A DNA stretch of 40,067 bases from Lachnospiraceae bacterium 28-4 (lineage in GTDB: Bacteria > Bacillota > Clostridia > Lachnospirales > Lachnospiraceae): assembly GCA_000403275.2 (NCBI GenBank), contig KE159602.1, positions 1 through 40,067 of the forward strand, in the 5' to 3' direction. Position 1 is the stretch's first letter. Every line of letters begins with the position of its first letter. Positions 14,726-22,508 of this stretch are shown here, piece after piece. Both the position numbers and the translations under genes were made by a program. The notes under the pieces were generated by a model. It had not been told where the DNA came from. It searched no databases and was given only the letters and a program-made list of their open reading frames with translations.

Positions 14726-15508
14726 ATGTCAGTAAATATAGAGGGAAATATAAGCCGGGCGGGTGCAGCAAGCGGATGGTATCAGAATAGCAGATTGGCC
14801 AGTCCGCAGGAGAAGGAAAAGGATGCGCCGCAACCGAAGGCGGACAATGCGGTGAAAGTTTCTATTTCGCAGGAGGGAATTGAGAACTATCGGAAACAGA
14901 CCCGTGAAAAAGGGATATCGGGCAGGGTTGTTGTAAAAGGGAACAAGGAGAGCGTTATAAGGCAGGCAAAGCAGGCGGCAAGCGCACTGTCTGCAAACGC
15001 CTATGGCGGCGAACTGGCCGGGGAAATGGAAAAGCTGCAAGGGCAGAGGGCAGGCAGCGCGTACGGCATTGCAGACCAGATGGAGGATTCCGTCAGGGCG
15101 TATGGCAACCTTTATGATGAAATCGTGCGGGGCTACCAGGACGGCACAAGGGAGCGTTATGTGGAGGATGAAAATTCAGAGACGGGTTTCCGCAAAATGA
15201 CAATGGAAGAAGAATTAAGCGGGCTTGACCGGGCATTCCAGAAGATGGCGGACAGGGCGGATGCTAAGGGAATGATTGAGGGCGAGTTTAAGAGGCTCAG
15301 AACTGAAGGAGGGAAAGGGCTTTCCTCAAAAAACAATAAAAAGCCGCAGGGGACAGATGGGAATGCCCCAGAAACAGCCGGAACGAAAATGAAAAGGCTG
15401 GCGCAGGAATGGAGGGATGCCTACAAGACTTCCGGTTCCAAGGAAAGCAGCATGGAGAAAGTGTTATCCATGCTGAATGGTATGTTTGGCATTCGTAAAG
15501 AGGCGTAA
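14726..15508 (+). CDS. Uncharacterised NGIG-cluster protein (260 aa)
   Basis: The start at 14726 (MSVNIEGNISRAG) is chosen by GGAGG at 14714-14718 and by the cluster pattern of a short M-x-[IV]-N leader; an upstream start at 14666 would overlap the preceding gene. Residues 20-45 are Lys/Glu/Pro-rich and probably disordered. The rest is helical and charged, with VKVSISQEGIENYRKQ (about 49-64) and a Glu/Arg-rich C-terminal half. ISQEGIENYRK-like segments occur in other Clostridia proteins of this type, but no function is known. No signal peptide. A strong palindrome follows at 15542. Confidence 0.78.
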   Translation: MSVNIEGNISRAGAASGWYQNSRLASPQEKEKDAPQPKADNAVKVSISQEGIENYRKQTREKGISGRVVVKGNKESVIRQAKQAASALSANAYGGELAGEMEKLQGQRAGSAYGIADQMEDSVRAYGNLYDEIVRGYQDGTRERYVEDENSETGFRKMTMEEELSGLDRAFQKMADRADAKGMIEGEFKRLRTEGGKGLSSKNNKKPQGTDGNAPETAGTKMKRLAQEWRDAYKTSGSKESSMEKVLSMLNGMFGIRKEA

Positions 15509-15541
15509 TTGGATATACAGATGTAACCGTTACACCCTATT

Positions 15542-15573
15542 CCGCAGAGGCGCATAATGCTTTGCCTCTGCGG
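15542..15573 (+). repeat. Palindromic intergenic element F4 (possible terminator)
   Basis: CCGCAGAGGC (15542-15551) and GCCTCTGCGG (15564-15573) form a perfect 10-bp stem with a 12-nt loop, followed by TCTGCC as in the F2 element. There is no poly-T run. The 15510-15817 gap otherwise holds leader element L1. Confidence 0.7.
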
Positions 15574-15682
15574 TCTGCCCGGAGGTGAGGGGCGGATGTA
15601 GGTGATAAGGGAAATAAAACTTTTTTGGAGGCTGGCTCGTATTATTAGCGGATGGCAGTGAAAGGGGGTGTTTGTCATGAAG

Positions 15683-15786
15683 TTTGACAGGGGAAGTTAG
15701 GTTGTATGTCCGCATGGAGGCATAAACTGCTCGGACTTATTACATGGGAGCAGGGGCGGCTCTGAACGACAGAGGGGCTGCCATTA
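15683..15786 (+). repeat. Leader element L1 upstream of an NGIG gene
   Basis: About 100 nt, similar to 17613-17717: TTTGACAGGGGAAGTTAG, then GCATGGAGGCA, then GGCGGCTCTGA-CGACAGAGG-GCTGCC. The last part can fold (GGCGGCTC with GGGCTGCC). Each copy ends 20-35 nt before the start of an NGIG gene, so it could be a promoter/5' UTR or a regulatory RNA. Confidence 0.6.
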
Positions 15787-15817
15787 AAATAATTGATGAC
15801 AATGGAGGATTTGAAAA

Positions 15818-16462
15818 ATGAACGTAAATGGAATAGGACAGAATTATTATCAGAACAATGTATCAGCGAATAGATACAACAGGAGCAGGGCAGGACAGTT
15901 CTACCCGCAGAAACAGGCGGCAGAGGAATCCGCTCCCGGAAGTGCAAGGCAGAATGCCAATGTGCAGGATATATATGACGCACTCAAATCAACAAATCCA
16001 ATAATGGGGCAGGAGGAAAACACCGTATCAAATGACAGCGGGCTGACAGTGTGGTATGGCAATAAGACCTTGGAAGAATGGGCGGCAACAGACCCGAAAT
16101 ATACGGACAAAGCAACAGGTTTTTCATGGTATGTCAGGGATGGGAAGCACCCTTATATGACGGGGGAAGATGCTAAAAAATTTAAGGAAATGTGCAAGGA
16201 AACGGGAGAGTCGTGGCTGAAAAAGTTTGCGGAAATGACAGGAACGATACAGCACCTTGATGACAATACAACTGCCTATGTGGGAACAAACGGTACAGCG
16301 ATTAAATCAAAGGACGGAAAGGAACTGTTTATAGATACGTCATCCATGACTTATGACATGATCATGAATATGTTCAGTAATCGGCCCAAAAGCGGGAATT
16401 ACTTTGACAGCTCATATTGGCAGAAAAGTATCCAGAAAGCTATGTTTTCTGTAGAACAGTGA
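15818..16462 (+). CDS. NGIG-motif protein (214 aa)
   Basis: It starts MNVNGIGQNYYQNN, the clearest form of the cluster's N-terminal motif, followed by a disordered Asn/Arg/Gln/Ala-rich tract to about residue 50. The globular part carries LTVWYGNKTLEEWAATDP (about 75-92) and near the C-terminus TSSMTYDMIMNMF, similar to GTMSYDAMV in the next gene. No Sec signal or membrane helix. ATGGAGGATTTG gives an RBS 9-10 nt before the start, the same sequence as in the neighbouring genes. A short conserved N-terminus before a disordered region recalls substrates of flagellar/type III export, but export is only inferred. Confidence 0.78.
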   Translation: MNVNGIGQNYYQNNVSANRYNRSRAGQFYPQKQAAEESAPGSARQNANVQDIYDALKSTNPIMGQEENTVSNDSGLTVWYGNKTLEEWAATDPKYTDKATGFSWYVRDGKHPYMTGEDAKKFKEMCKETGESWLKKFAEMTGTIQHLDDNTTAYVGTNGTAIKSKDGKELFIDTSSMTYDMIMNMFSNRPKSGNYFDSSYWQKSIQKAMFSVEQ

Positions 16463-16490
16463 TGCTTTACATATTCAGACTGGCACAGCG

Positions 16491-16525
16491 TAGCTGGGGG
16501 TGGAAACATATCACTCCCAGCCACA
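16491..16525 (+). terminator. Hairpin between NGIG genes
   Basis: GCTGGGGGTG pairs with CACTCCCAGC around the loop GAAACATAT. It lies between the 15818-16462 and 16561-17520 genes and has no T run, so terminator or processing site is uncertain. Confidence 0.45.
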
Positions 16526-16560
16526 GTATTGAATAAATGACAATAGCGGAGGATTTGGAG

Positions 16561-17520
16561 ATGAGCGTAAATGGAATAGGGGCGGGTTATCCCGTATGGC
16601 GTGATATGGGAAAGGCACGGAGGAATGGTTCGGGAACGGGCTTCGCGGGCAGGATGGCGGATGCAGATGCGGCAGGGAGCAGTTCTCCCATAAGAAGCAG
16701 CATGAGGGCGGCGGGGCAGACTTCGGTGATGGAGGCGTACCGTGCATCGGCGGCATCCGGGGTACGCAATGTGAAGCCCGCCTATGAAACATACGAATCC
16801 GAGAATTACAGGATTGTGCCGGACAACGAGGCGGGGTGTTTCGATATTTACAATAAACAGGGAGAAAGGATAGGCGCTTTTGACTATTCTGACATCAAGG
16901 TCAGGCAGGACAGCCAGACAGGAAAGCAGTTCCTGATCTCGGAGCATGGAACCATGAGCTATGATGCTATGGTATTGGACGGCGAGCTGAAAGATGCCTT
17001 GCAAGATGTCATGGGAGTGGAAACGCTGGAAACGGAGGAACTGTCCGGTTTCACATTAAAGACCCATTCCAGCACTGGCATACAATATCTTGTGCGGGAT
17101 GGCGAGGAAGGCCGTGGGGGAAAAGTCCTTTTGCAGGGCGAGGCAGACAGGGAAAGGTATGAGGCTCTTGCGGAGACCTACTTCAATAAATATCCCAATC
17201 TGATCCACGATAAGAATGCCGCATACATATGGGCCGATCTGGAGATAGAGGGGCTGGCGCAGCATACGAAGGACGGCATTGTCTCTATGGGCTTTAACGG
17301 GATGTCCTATAATGACAATGCAGATTATAAGAACAACTGGAGCGTCCTGTTTTCGGAAAATACCTATAAGGCGGTTTTCGATTGGCTGCAAAACAACAGG
17401 GGCAGTATTGAAGAAATGCAGAAGTTCGCCACATGGCAGGATGTGTTTGATAGCATTGGCAGCCGGTATGACCGCATATGGTCTGATGAAGAAGAAAAAC
17501 AGGGGTATCTGAATAACTGA
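16561..17520 (+). CDS. NGIG-motif protein (319 aa)
   Basis: It starts MSVNGIGAGYPVWRDMGKAR at 16561, with GGAGG (16548-16552) upstream; this start was chosen over one 24 nt earlier by RBS and motif. Residues about 20-70 are low-complexity Gly/Ser/Ala/Arg. A beta-rich part follows: YRIVPDNEAGCFDIYNKQGERIGAFDY (about 83-109), then GKQFLISEHGTMSYDAMVLDG. The remainder (130-319) contains LVRDGEEGRGG and ends in a helical region. A 'dynein light chain-like'-looking short domain is possible but not recognised with confidence. No signal peptide. The stop codon abuts repeat element E1. Confidence 0.78.
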   Translation: MSVNGIGAGYPVWRDMGKARRNGSGTGFAGRMADADAAGSSSPIRSSMRAAGQTSVMEAYRASAASGVRNVKPAYETYESENYRIVPDNEAGCFDIYNKQGERIGAFDYSDIKVRQDSQTGKQFLISEHGTMSYDAMVLDGELKDALQDVMGVETLETEELSGFTLKTHSSTGIQYLVRDGEEGRGGKVLLQGEADRERYEALAETYFNKYPNLIHDKNAAYIWADLEIEGLAQHTKDGIVSMGFNGMSYNDNADYKNNWSVLFSENTYKAVFDWLQNNRGSIEEMQKFATWQDVFDSIGSRYDRIWSDEEEKQGYLNN

Positions 17521-17590
17521 TAAGCCACAGCCTGACAAGGCAGGGCAGGCATCCCCAGTTTTCCGGCAGATTGGGGAAATGGGGGAGTAG
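17521..17590 (+). repeat. Structured 3' element E1
   Basis: It begins right after the stop codon. TCCCCA (17552-17557) pairs with TGGGGA (17572-17577) around the invariant loop segment TTCCGGCAGA, preceded by a GCC-CAGCCTGA-AAGGCAGGGCAGGC tract. Five copies occur in the window (E1-E5). Confidence 0.75.
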
Positions 17591-17612
17591 GGAGGTGAAG
17601 GCCGGTATGGGA

Positions 17613-17717
17613 TTTGACAGGGGAAGTTAGTTGGCTTGTTTGCATGGAGGCAATGAACTGTTCGGACTCATTACGAGAGAGCAGAGGCGGCTCTGACCGA
17701 CAGAGGAGCTGCCATAA
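17613..17717 (+). repeat. Leader element L2 upstream of an NGIG gene
   Basis: Homologous to L1 over about 100 nt. Core GGCGGCTCTGACCGACAGAG then GAGCTGCC; GGCGGCTC and GAGCTGCC can pair. In L1 the matching base is changed but still pairs through a G-T wobble. It ends 20 nt before the next NGIG start. Confidence 0.6.
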
Positions 17718-17737
17718 AAAAGAAATGGAGGACTGAA

Positions 17738-18235
17738 ATGGGCATTAACGGAATAGGAACAGCGGGATATCCGCTGACAGGATACACTGCAAGAAAGACA
17801 GGAAGAAGCGCGGAATCCGGGGCTGTGGGATTCATGGAAACGGTGGAAGAAAAGGCGGCGCAGGGAAAGGCAGCCGACCAGGATGAGAAAGCCTTTGAGA
17901 TGGTTGGCCCGAACGCCCCGCAGGAAGTGAAGGATGCGTGGATGGAGGCGGCGAAAGAAGTAAATGCGAATGGCATGGGGATCCGGGGCAACGGAATGAT
18001 GAGCCACATATCGCAGATGATGGTGCAGAGGCTTAATAAACAGCTTAAGGGTGAAACGGAGAATTTTGACATCCTTGGAAGCACGGTGGAATCTGCGATC
18101 CAGGCAACGAAAGAGGCGCTGTACGATTTGGAGCATCCAAGGGTATATACGCCCAGGAGCATAGAGGTCCAGCAGGCCCGCATCAAAGAAGGAGAATTTT
18201 ACAGGGCGTTTTTGGAGAAGCTGGAGAAATTGTAG
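17738..18235 (+). CDS. NGIG-motif protein (165 aa)
   Basis: It starts MGINGIGTAGYPLTGYTARK, combining the NGIG motif with the G-Y-P of the preceding protein. After a basic/Ser-rich linker (20-35) there is a helical domain: FMETVEEKAAQG, VGPNAPQEVKDAWMEAAKEV, then GMMSHISQMMVQRLNKQLKG (about 88-107), and a final helix pair. The block around VGPNAPQEVKDAWMEAA is a distinct, probably conserved signature. No membrane segment. ATGGAGGACTGAA provides the RBS. Leader element L2 lies directly upstream. Function unknown. Confidence 0.78.
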   Translation: MGINGIGTAGYPLTGYTARKTGRSAESGAVGFMETVEEKAAQGKAADQDEKAFEMVGPNAPQEVKDAWMEAAKEVNANGMGIRGNGMMSHISQMMVQRLNKQLKGETENFDILGSTVESAIQATKEALYDLEHPRVYTPRSIEVQQARIKEGEFYRAFLEKLEKL

Positions 18236-18344
18236 GATATATTATGGCACAGAAGGAAAGCATCTTGGGTGCTGATGCGACTCTGGAATGACAGGTGTGT
18301 GGCGGTTTGATAACTAATTGGCAATGATGGAGGATGATCTGACA

Positions 18345-19889
18345 ATGGGAATAACTAATGTAAATGAACAAGGTTCCGCATATGGAGCGGCTTTCAGAAA
18401 TAAGCCGGTATACTTCATGACGGGAAAAGAGACGGAGGCGTTTTTTGAAGGGAAGATGCGCAGGAACATGGAGCTGCGGGAGGATACCTGCACCCTCAGC
18501 AGCAATAACACTTACCGCAGGCAGCATACCACTTATGAGGTTTCCGATAAGGACAAAGGCAGCACATTCCTGGATTTGAATTTTCTGATCAAGGATGAGA
18601 CCAGCAGCCTGAAAGGAAGCCTCAGTGATAAAAAGGATGTGGATTTTTATAACTTCTCCATCCCATTTATGAACTTTCAGCGGAATTACTTTGGCGTTGA
18701 GGTTTATATAGATATGCCGGAAGGCTGTGATTACGATGTTACCCTGTATGACGAATACGGCAATCAGGTGGGGAAGGCAGAGTGGGACGGACAGGGGCGG
18801 AAGAAGCTGACCGTCCCTGATTGGGATATCAATACCAATCAATACTGCTTCAAGGTAGAAAACGGAAACGGGGAGGAGATTTCCCCGGATGATTATTATA
18901 AGATCAGCTTCCATGTTACCGAAAACAAGGAGCATGAAAAGACGGATGCCATCAGGGAAGCATATGGGAACCTCCACGGGGCATACAGTCAGAAAGATGA
19001 AAACTGGCGGGAATATCTTGATCAGTATAATGCCGTCTTAAAGGAGACGGAGCAGAAGTATATAAAAGAGCTGGAGCGGCTCCACCAGAAACAGTTTGAC
19101 AGCCTGCCGGAAGAAAAGAAGTATAAGGGCGGGCGCACCGTGGATGAACTGCTGCAGGACATGGCAGATGGGAAGGACTTAAACGATGCGGAACTGGAGT
19201 ATGTGAAGATTTTTGCCAACCTGAAAGACATGGAAAAGGCGCAGAATAAAGCGGAGCTGAAAAACAGCTTTTCAGATGATTTCGTAAAGGATCTGGAAAG
19301 CATGGGCATTTCCCGTGATGACATAGAAGGGATGCAGGTACGGATCGGGAGCAATGGGGATGTGGCCGTGGACGGGATAGAGGACGAGGGCGTCCGGGAA
19401 CAGGTGCAGAAGCTGATAGATGAAAAGTACAGTGACCGGATGTACCAGTATTACATAGGGATTGCGGACAGCGTGGGAGACCTGTCCTCCAATACATACC
19501 AATATGCCACGGACATACAGGAAGTCCGGCGCTACCTGAAAGGGGTTACAGGGGAGGACATTTCCTTAGAAAATCTTTATCTGACGCCAGACGGGAAGAT
19601 TGGAGGGCTGCCGGACAAGGCGGCTGATCTGATCAACAAGACAAAGGACAATGCCAAGATAGAACGGATGAAGGATGCGCTGGTGGATATCATAGGGAAG
19701 ATCAGGATAAGCGGAGACTTGGGGATTCCCGATTTCACTTCACAGTTCCAGTTCAAGGATGGGGCGTTCTCCGTGGCGGACAGCGGTTTTGCGGTGGATA
19801 TGGACGCACTGGATGGCCGGTTTACACCAAAGTCCTCCGGCAATATGTATTCCGACATGTATAAATATCAGTTCAAGAAAGTTTTATAA
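18345..19889 (+). CDS. Large cluster protein with PPC-like beta-sandwich (514 aa)
   Basis: ATG 18345 (MGITNVNEQGSAYG) is chosen by GGAGG at 18329-18333 and by resemblance to the other cluster starts. Residues about 85-200 look like a bacterial pre-peptidase C-terminal (PPC-like) beta-sandwich: SDKKDVDFYNFSIP, DYDVTLYDEYGNQVG, YCFKVENGNG. This fold is typical of secreted proteins. Residues 205-300 are helical, with LERLHQKQFDSLPEEKKY; a middle part has SMGISRDDIEGMQVRIGSNG. The rest is helical/loop. No Sec signal despite the extracellular-type domain, which argues for a non-classical export route. Function unknown. Confidence 0.78.
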   Translation: MGITNVNEQGSAYGAAFRNKPVYFMTGKETEAFFEGKMRRNMELREDTCTLSSNNTYRRQHTTYEVSDKDKGSTFLDLNFLIKDETSSLKGSLSDKKDVDFYNFSIPFMNFQRNYFGVEVYIDMPEGCDYDVTLYDEYGNQVGKAEWDGQGRKKLTVPDWDINTNQYCFKVENGNGEEISPDDYYKISFHVTENKEHEKTDAIREAYGNLHGAYSQKDENWREYLDQYNAVLKETEQKYIKELERLHQKQFDSLPEEKKYKGGRTVDELLQDMADGKDLNDAELEYVKIFANLKDMEKAQNKAELKNSFSDDFVKDLESMGISRDDIEGMQVRIGSNGDVAVDGIEDEGVREQVQKLIDEKYSDRMYQYYIGIADSVGDLSSNTYQYATDIQEVRRYLKGVTGEDISLENLYLTPDGKIGGLPDKAADLINKTKDNAKIERMKDALVDIIGKIRISGDLGIPDFTSQFQFKDGAFSVADSGFAVDMDALDGRFTPKSSGNMYSDMYKYQFKKVL

Positions 19890-19897
19890 GACCCACG

Positions 19898-19985
19898 GCT
19901 GCGTATCCCGAATAAGCCGCAGCTTGATAAGGCAGGGCAGGCATCCCCGGCGTTCCGGCAGAACGGGGAATCTGCTTGGATTTAT
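19898..19985 (+). repeat. Structured 3' element E2
   Basis: TCCCCG (19944-19949) pairs with CGGGGA (19964-19969) around TTCCGGCAGA. Compared with E1, the innermost A-T pair is G-C here, a compensatory change. It starts 9 nt after the preceding stop and is followed by leader-like element L3. Confidence 0.75.
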
Positions 19986-20030
19986 TACAAGGGAATAAGG
20001 GCGGCTCTGACCAACAGAGGAGCCACAGAT
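19986..20030 (+). repeat. Leader element L3 (partial)
   Basis: GGGCGGCTCTGACCAACAGAGGAGCC corresponds to the core hairpin of L1/L2. The arms GGCTC and GAGCC pair. It ends 27 nt before the 20057 start. Confidence 0.55.
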
Positions 20031-20056
20031 AGGAAAAGGGATTGTGAGGTGGGCTC

Positions 20057-20725
20057 ATGGGAATTTCGGTTTCAAGTACACTAAATTCGGCCAATACGAA
20101 ACACAGTATGTCACTGAGCAGCAGAGGACCTGACTGGTCTTTGATCCCAAGCGCTGGGAAAAGCAATAAATCAAAGGCCGAGTTTGCTGATGAGATTAAG
20201 GAACTGGCACGGAGAGCTGCGGAGACTACGAGCAAGAAAGAACTGGAGTATATCCACAGCCAGAGGGCGAGGTTATGTGCGGAATACATATCTGATGTAT
20301 CGCCCGACAGGAGAGCGTTGTACCGGCAGGCTGAAAATTCGCTGAAGAGACAGAACGGCAATCCGAAATGCCACGGGAGCGGGGAACTGACGCTACTTGA
20401 CTTCCTGGAGGCGGCAGACGGGAGGGCGGAGAACCTTGCCGAAAAGAAGTTTGCGCTGGCAGGGGGCGGAACGCTGACCTACCCGATCCTGACAAGCGGG
20501 GGATATGGCGCGGATATTTACTATCAGGGTACAAAGGTGCTGACATATCTCGGTTCGGGATATGGGTGGGCTTGCGAGAGGACTCCGGCTGAACGGGAAA
20601 AGGAAAGGGGGTTTTATGGGATTTATTTTGATGAGTACCGCTCGCTAAAGAATGGCCAAGGGGCAGAACTGGAGGAGTTACCGGATTATCTGGAGGAGAA
20701 GCCGTCTTTTGACAGGAAAGCATAA
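20057..20725 (+). CDS. Uncharacterised cluster protein (222 aa)
   Basis: It starts MGISVSSTLNSANTKHSMSLSSRG: the short leader followed by a Ser/Asn-rich stretch as in the other cluster members, though the NGIG core is degenerate. Residues 50-105 are a charged helical region (EFADEIKELARRAAETTSKKE). Residues about 150-190 are Gly/Tyr-rich (LAGGGTLTYPILTSGGYGADIYYQG), probably a beta-hairpin unit. GTGAGGTGG lies upstream. No signal peptide. It is the last of the eight cluster genes and is followed by E3. Confidence 0.76.
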   Translation: MGISVSSTLNSANTKHSMSLSSRGPDWSLIPSAGKSNKSKAEFADEIKELARRAAETTSKKELEYIHSQRARLCAEYISDVSPDRRALYRQAENSLKRQNGNPKCHGSGELTLLDFLEAADGRAENLAEKKFALAGGGTLTYPILTSGGYGADIYYQGTKVLTYLGSGYGWACERTPAEREKERGFYGIYFDEYRSLKNGQGAELEELPDYLEEKPSFDRKA

Positions 20726-20770
20726 ATAGGGGGATTTGAATAACCAATAAGATTTCAAAAATTCCGTGAG

Positions 20771-20850
20771 TGCATATCCCCAATAAGCTACAGCCTGACA
20801 GGGCAGGCATCCCCGGAGTTCCGGCAGATTGGGGAATTGGGTAGCAGGGG
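20771..20850 (+). repeat. Structured 3' element E3
   Basis: TCCCCG (20810-20815) and TGGGGA (20830-20835) around TTCCGGCAGA, preceded by CATATCCCCAATAAGC and CAGCCTGACAGGGCAGGC, which align with E1 and E2. Confidence 0.75.
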
Positions 20851-20883
20851 GAGCTTTACAGATTAACTTTTTGGAGGCGTGGT

Positions 20884-21090
20884 TTGAAAAAGAAACTCAT
20901 TATTGTTTTCGTGGTAATAGCGGTGATTCTGCTGCTGATTCCGGTTAAAAAGGTCTATGAGGATGGTGGGACACAGACCTATACAGCCCTGACTTATAAA
21001 GTGATTGTCTGGAAGCAGATAGATGGGAAAACAGGAACGGAATTTTACATTTTTCCTAACAATTTCCACCAGTTAGATTATTACGAGTGA
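20884..21090 (+). CDS. Small membrane-anchored protein (68 aa), TTG start
   Basis: TTG 20884 follows TTTTTGGAGGCGTGG, with GGAGG 7 nt upstream, and encodes KKKLIIVFVVIAVILLLIPV, a basic N-terminus plus one membrane helix. The outside part has YEDGGTQTYTALTYKVIVWK and ends FPNNFHQLDYYE. This resembles a common family of small membrane proteins in Clostridia whose function is unknown (a 'DGGT-x-x-Y-x-A-x-x-Y-K-V' pattern). Its AT content is higher than in the preceding genes. The 220 bp after it hold E4 and no convincing gene. Confidence 0.76.
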   Translation: MKKKLIIVFVVIAVILLLIPVKKVYEDGGTQTYTALTYKVIVWKQIDGKTGTEFYIFPNNFHQLDYYE

Positions 21091-21164
21091 CTTTTGAAAG
21101 GCTGTTTTTGTATGGAGATAACAGGACGCGGCACAGAACGTCTATATGGGAAATAAGTTCCTCA

Positions 21165-21245
21165 CCCTGCGGAAAAGCGAGGTCGCAAAAGTTGCGCCGG
21201 ACAGGGCTTCTCCCCGGTTTCCGGCAGATTGGGGAGAGGCTTCAT
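21165..21245 (+). repeat. Structured element E4
   Basis: CTCCCCG (21210-21216) and TGGGGAG (21230-21236) around TTTCCGGCAGAT. The stem extends to about 10 bp (GCTTCTCCCC with GGGGAGAGGC). The outer C-G pair replaces the T-A pair found in E5, another compensatory difference. Confidence 0.75.
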
Positions 21246-21313
21246 GAATGGCAAAGTTTTCTTTTAGCTGTTTTTGTAAAGAAAGCCAAAGCATAACAGG
21301 AAGGCAAGATATT

Positions 21314-22396
21314 ATGAAAAGACTGATTATATTGGTTTTATGGGTGGTTTGTATGCTGGCTTTGCTTGTTGGGTGTTCCAGTCAGGAAAATGAAATAGGA
21401 GATATCGATAATCATACGCCGATTGCTTTGTTGGATGATGCGGTTGTTTATAACTATATTGATGATGACGGTGCATTGGTAATTGGACGATATGTTCTTT
21501 CCTCAAAAAGGCAATCAGATATCGTAAGTGTGGAAGAGTTTTATATTTCAAGTGGAAAACCTACAGTGATTGATAATTCTGTTATTCTGCCTGTAACCTT
21601 AAATACAAACGAACATAAACTTTTGATGGTAAACGCTGATTCTGACACATCTGAAATGATATTTAGCGAATTTAATTCTTATCCAATGGACGCAGTTTCT
21701 GTAATGAACACAGACATTTATATGTTAAGCACCATGAAAGATGATGTGGCTACAGCAACTTATATCAGAAAATATAATGAGAATACCGGGGATATGGATA
21801 TCTGCATTGAAAAACAGTTTACAGATAATACAGGTGAGCAGATAACGACATTTGCCTGTAGCAACGAAAATATTTATGTGCTGGTAAATAATATGGGAGC
21901 AGAAAATGATGTTTATATAGAAATTTATGATGATAAAAAATATGATTTACTTGGTAAGCTGTACTTTGATTCTGAATTGAGAAATTTTGTTTCCAATAAT
22001 GGGATAGTAGAATTTTATTGTTTTGACAGTTACATATACATAAGGAATTTTTCAGATTATGGTGCGATAGGGGAAATAGAAAATAACCAGATAAAAACCT
22101 TTCTTAATATGCCTAGTTTGCGTATGGCTTATAACGGTAAAAATACGCAGGATAATTATTATGGATTTTTTGTAAGAAATGGCAGAGAGCTTTATCTTTT
22201 AGATGTTTATTCTGATACTCTATATGAAACCAATTTAGATCTATCACAAGATGAAAGCATTCGTAATGCTATCTCTGATGGAAATAATATATGTATCAGT
22301 ATTCTTGATGAGAGGGATACAGAGTCTTTTACAACAAAAAAGACCATTATAGTGGATTTCAATGAATTGAAAGAAAAAGCATATCAAACAAAGTGA
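21314..22396 (+). CDS. Predicted lipoprotein of unknown function (360 aa)
   Basis: ATG 21314 starts MKRLIILVLWVVCMLALLVG followed by the lipobox Cys at residue 21 (LVGC, then SSQ), so it is exported and lipid-anchored. The remainder is AT-rich in coding and dominated by short Tyr/Asp/Asn beta-strands repeated at intervals (IYMLSTMKDDVATATYIRKY, NIYVLVNNMG, YIYIRNF). This suggests a beta-propeller, like many surface lipoproteins in Lachnospiraceae. No catalytic motif is evident. Its base composition differs from the NGIG genes before it. It ends just before E5. Confidence 0.82.
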   Translation: MKRLIILVLWVVCMLALLVGCSSQENEIGDIDNHTPIALLDDAVVYNYIDDDGALVIGRYVLSSKRQSDIVSVEEFYISSGKPTVIDNSVILPVTLNTNEHKLLMVNADSDTSEMIFSEFNSYPMDAVSVMNTDIYMLSTMKDDVATATYIRKYNENTGDMDICIEKQFTDNTGEQITTFACSNENIYVLVNNMGAENDVYIEIYDDKKYDLLGKLYFDSELRNFVSNNGIVEFYCFDSYIYIRNFSDYGAIGEIENNQIKTFLNMPSLRMAYNGKNTQDNYYGFFVRNGRELYLLDVYSDTLYETNLDLSQDESIRNAISDGNNICISILDERDTESFTTKKTIIVDFNELKEKAYQTK

Positions 22397-22410
22397 AAAA
22401 GGCTATCCAT

Positions 22411-22490
22411 TATATATCTCCAATAAAACACAGAGAGCAGGCTTCCCCGGTTTCCGGCAGATTGGGGAATCGGGGAGCAGGAAGAAAACC
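22411..22490 (+). repeat. Structured 3' element E5
   Basis: TTCCCCG (22443-22449) and TGGGGAA (22463-22469) around TTTCCGGCAGAT. The upstream part (TATATATCTCCAATAAAACACAG) is a diverged version of the E3 5' segment. Confidence 0.72.
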
Positions 22491-22508
22491 AATAATACAC
22501 AAACGATA

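Noticed and set aside
15500-15830. c-di-GMP (GEMM) riboswitch in the leader element
   Set aside because: The conserved GEMM core sequences are not present; only an unassigned structured leader is supported.
21087-21313. Possible short coding sequence between the small membrane protein and the lipoprotein
   Set aside because: No RBS or protein-like features; the stretch is explained by element E4 and the lipoprotein leader.
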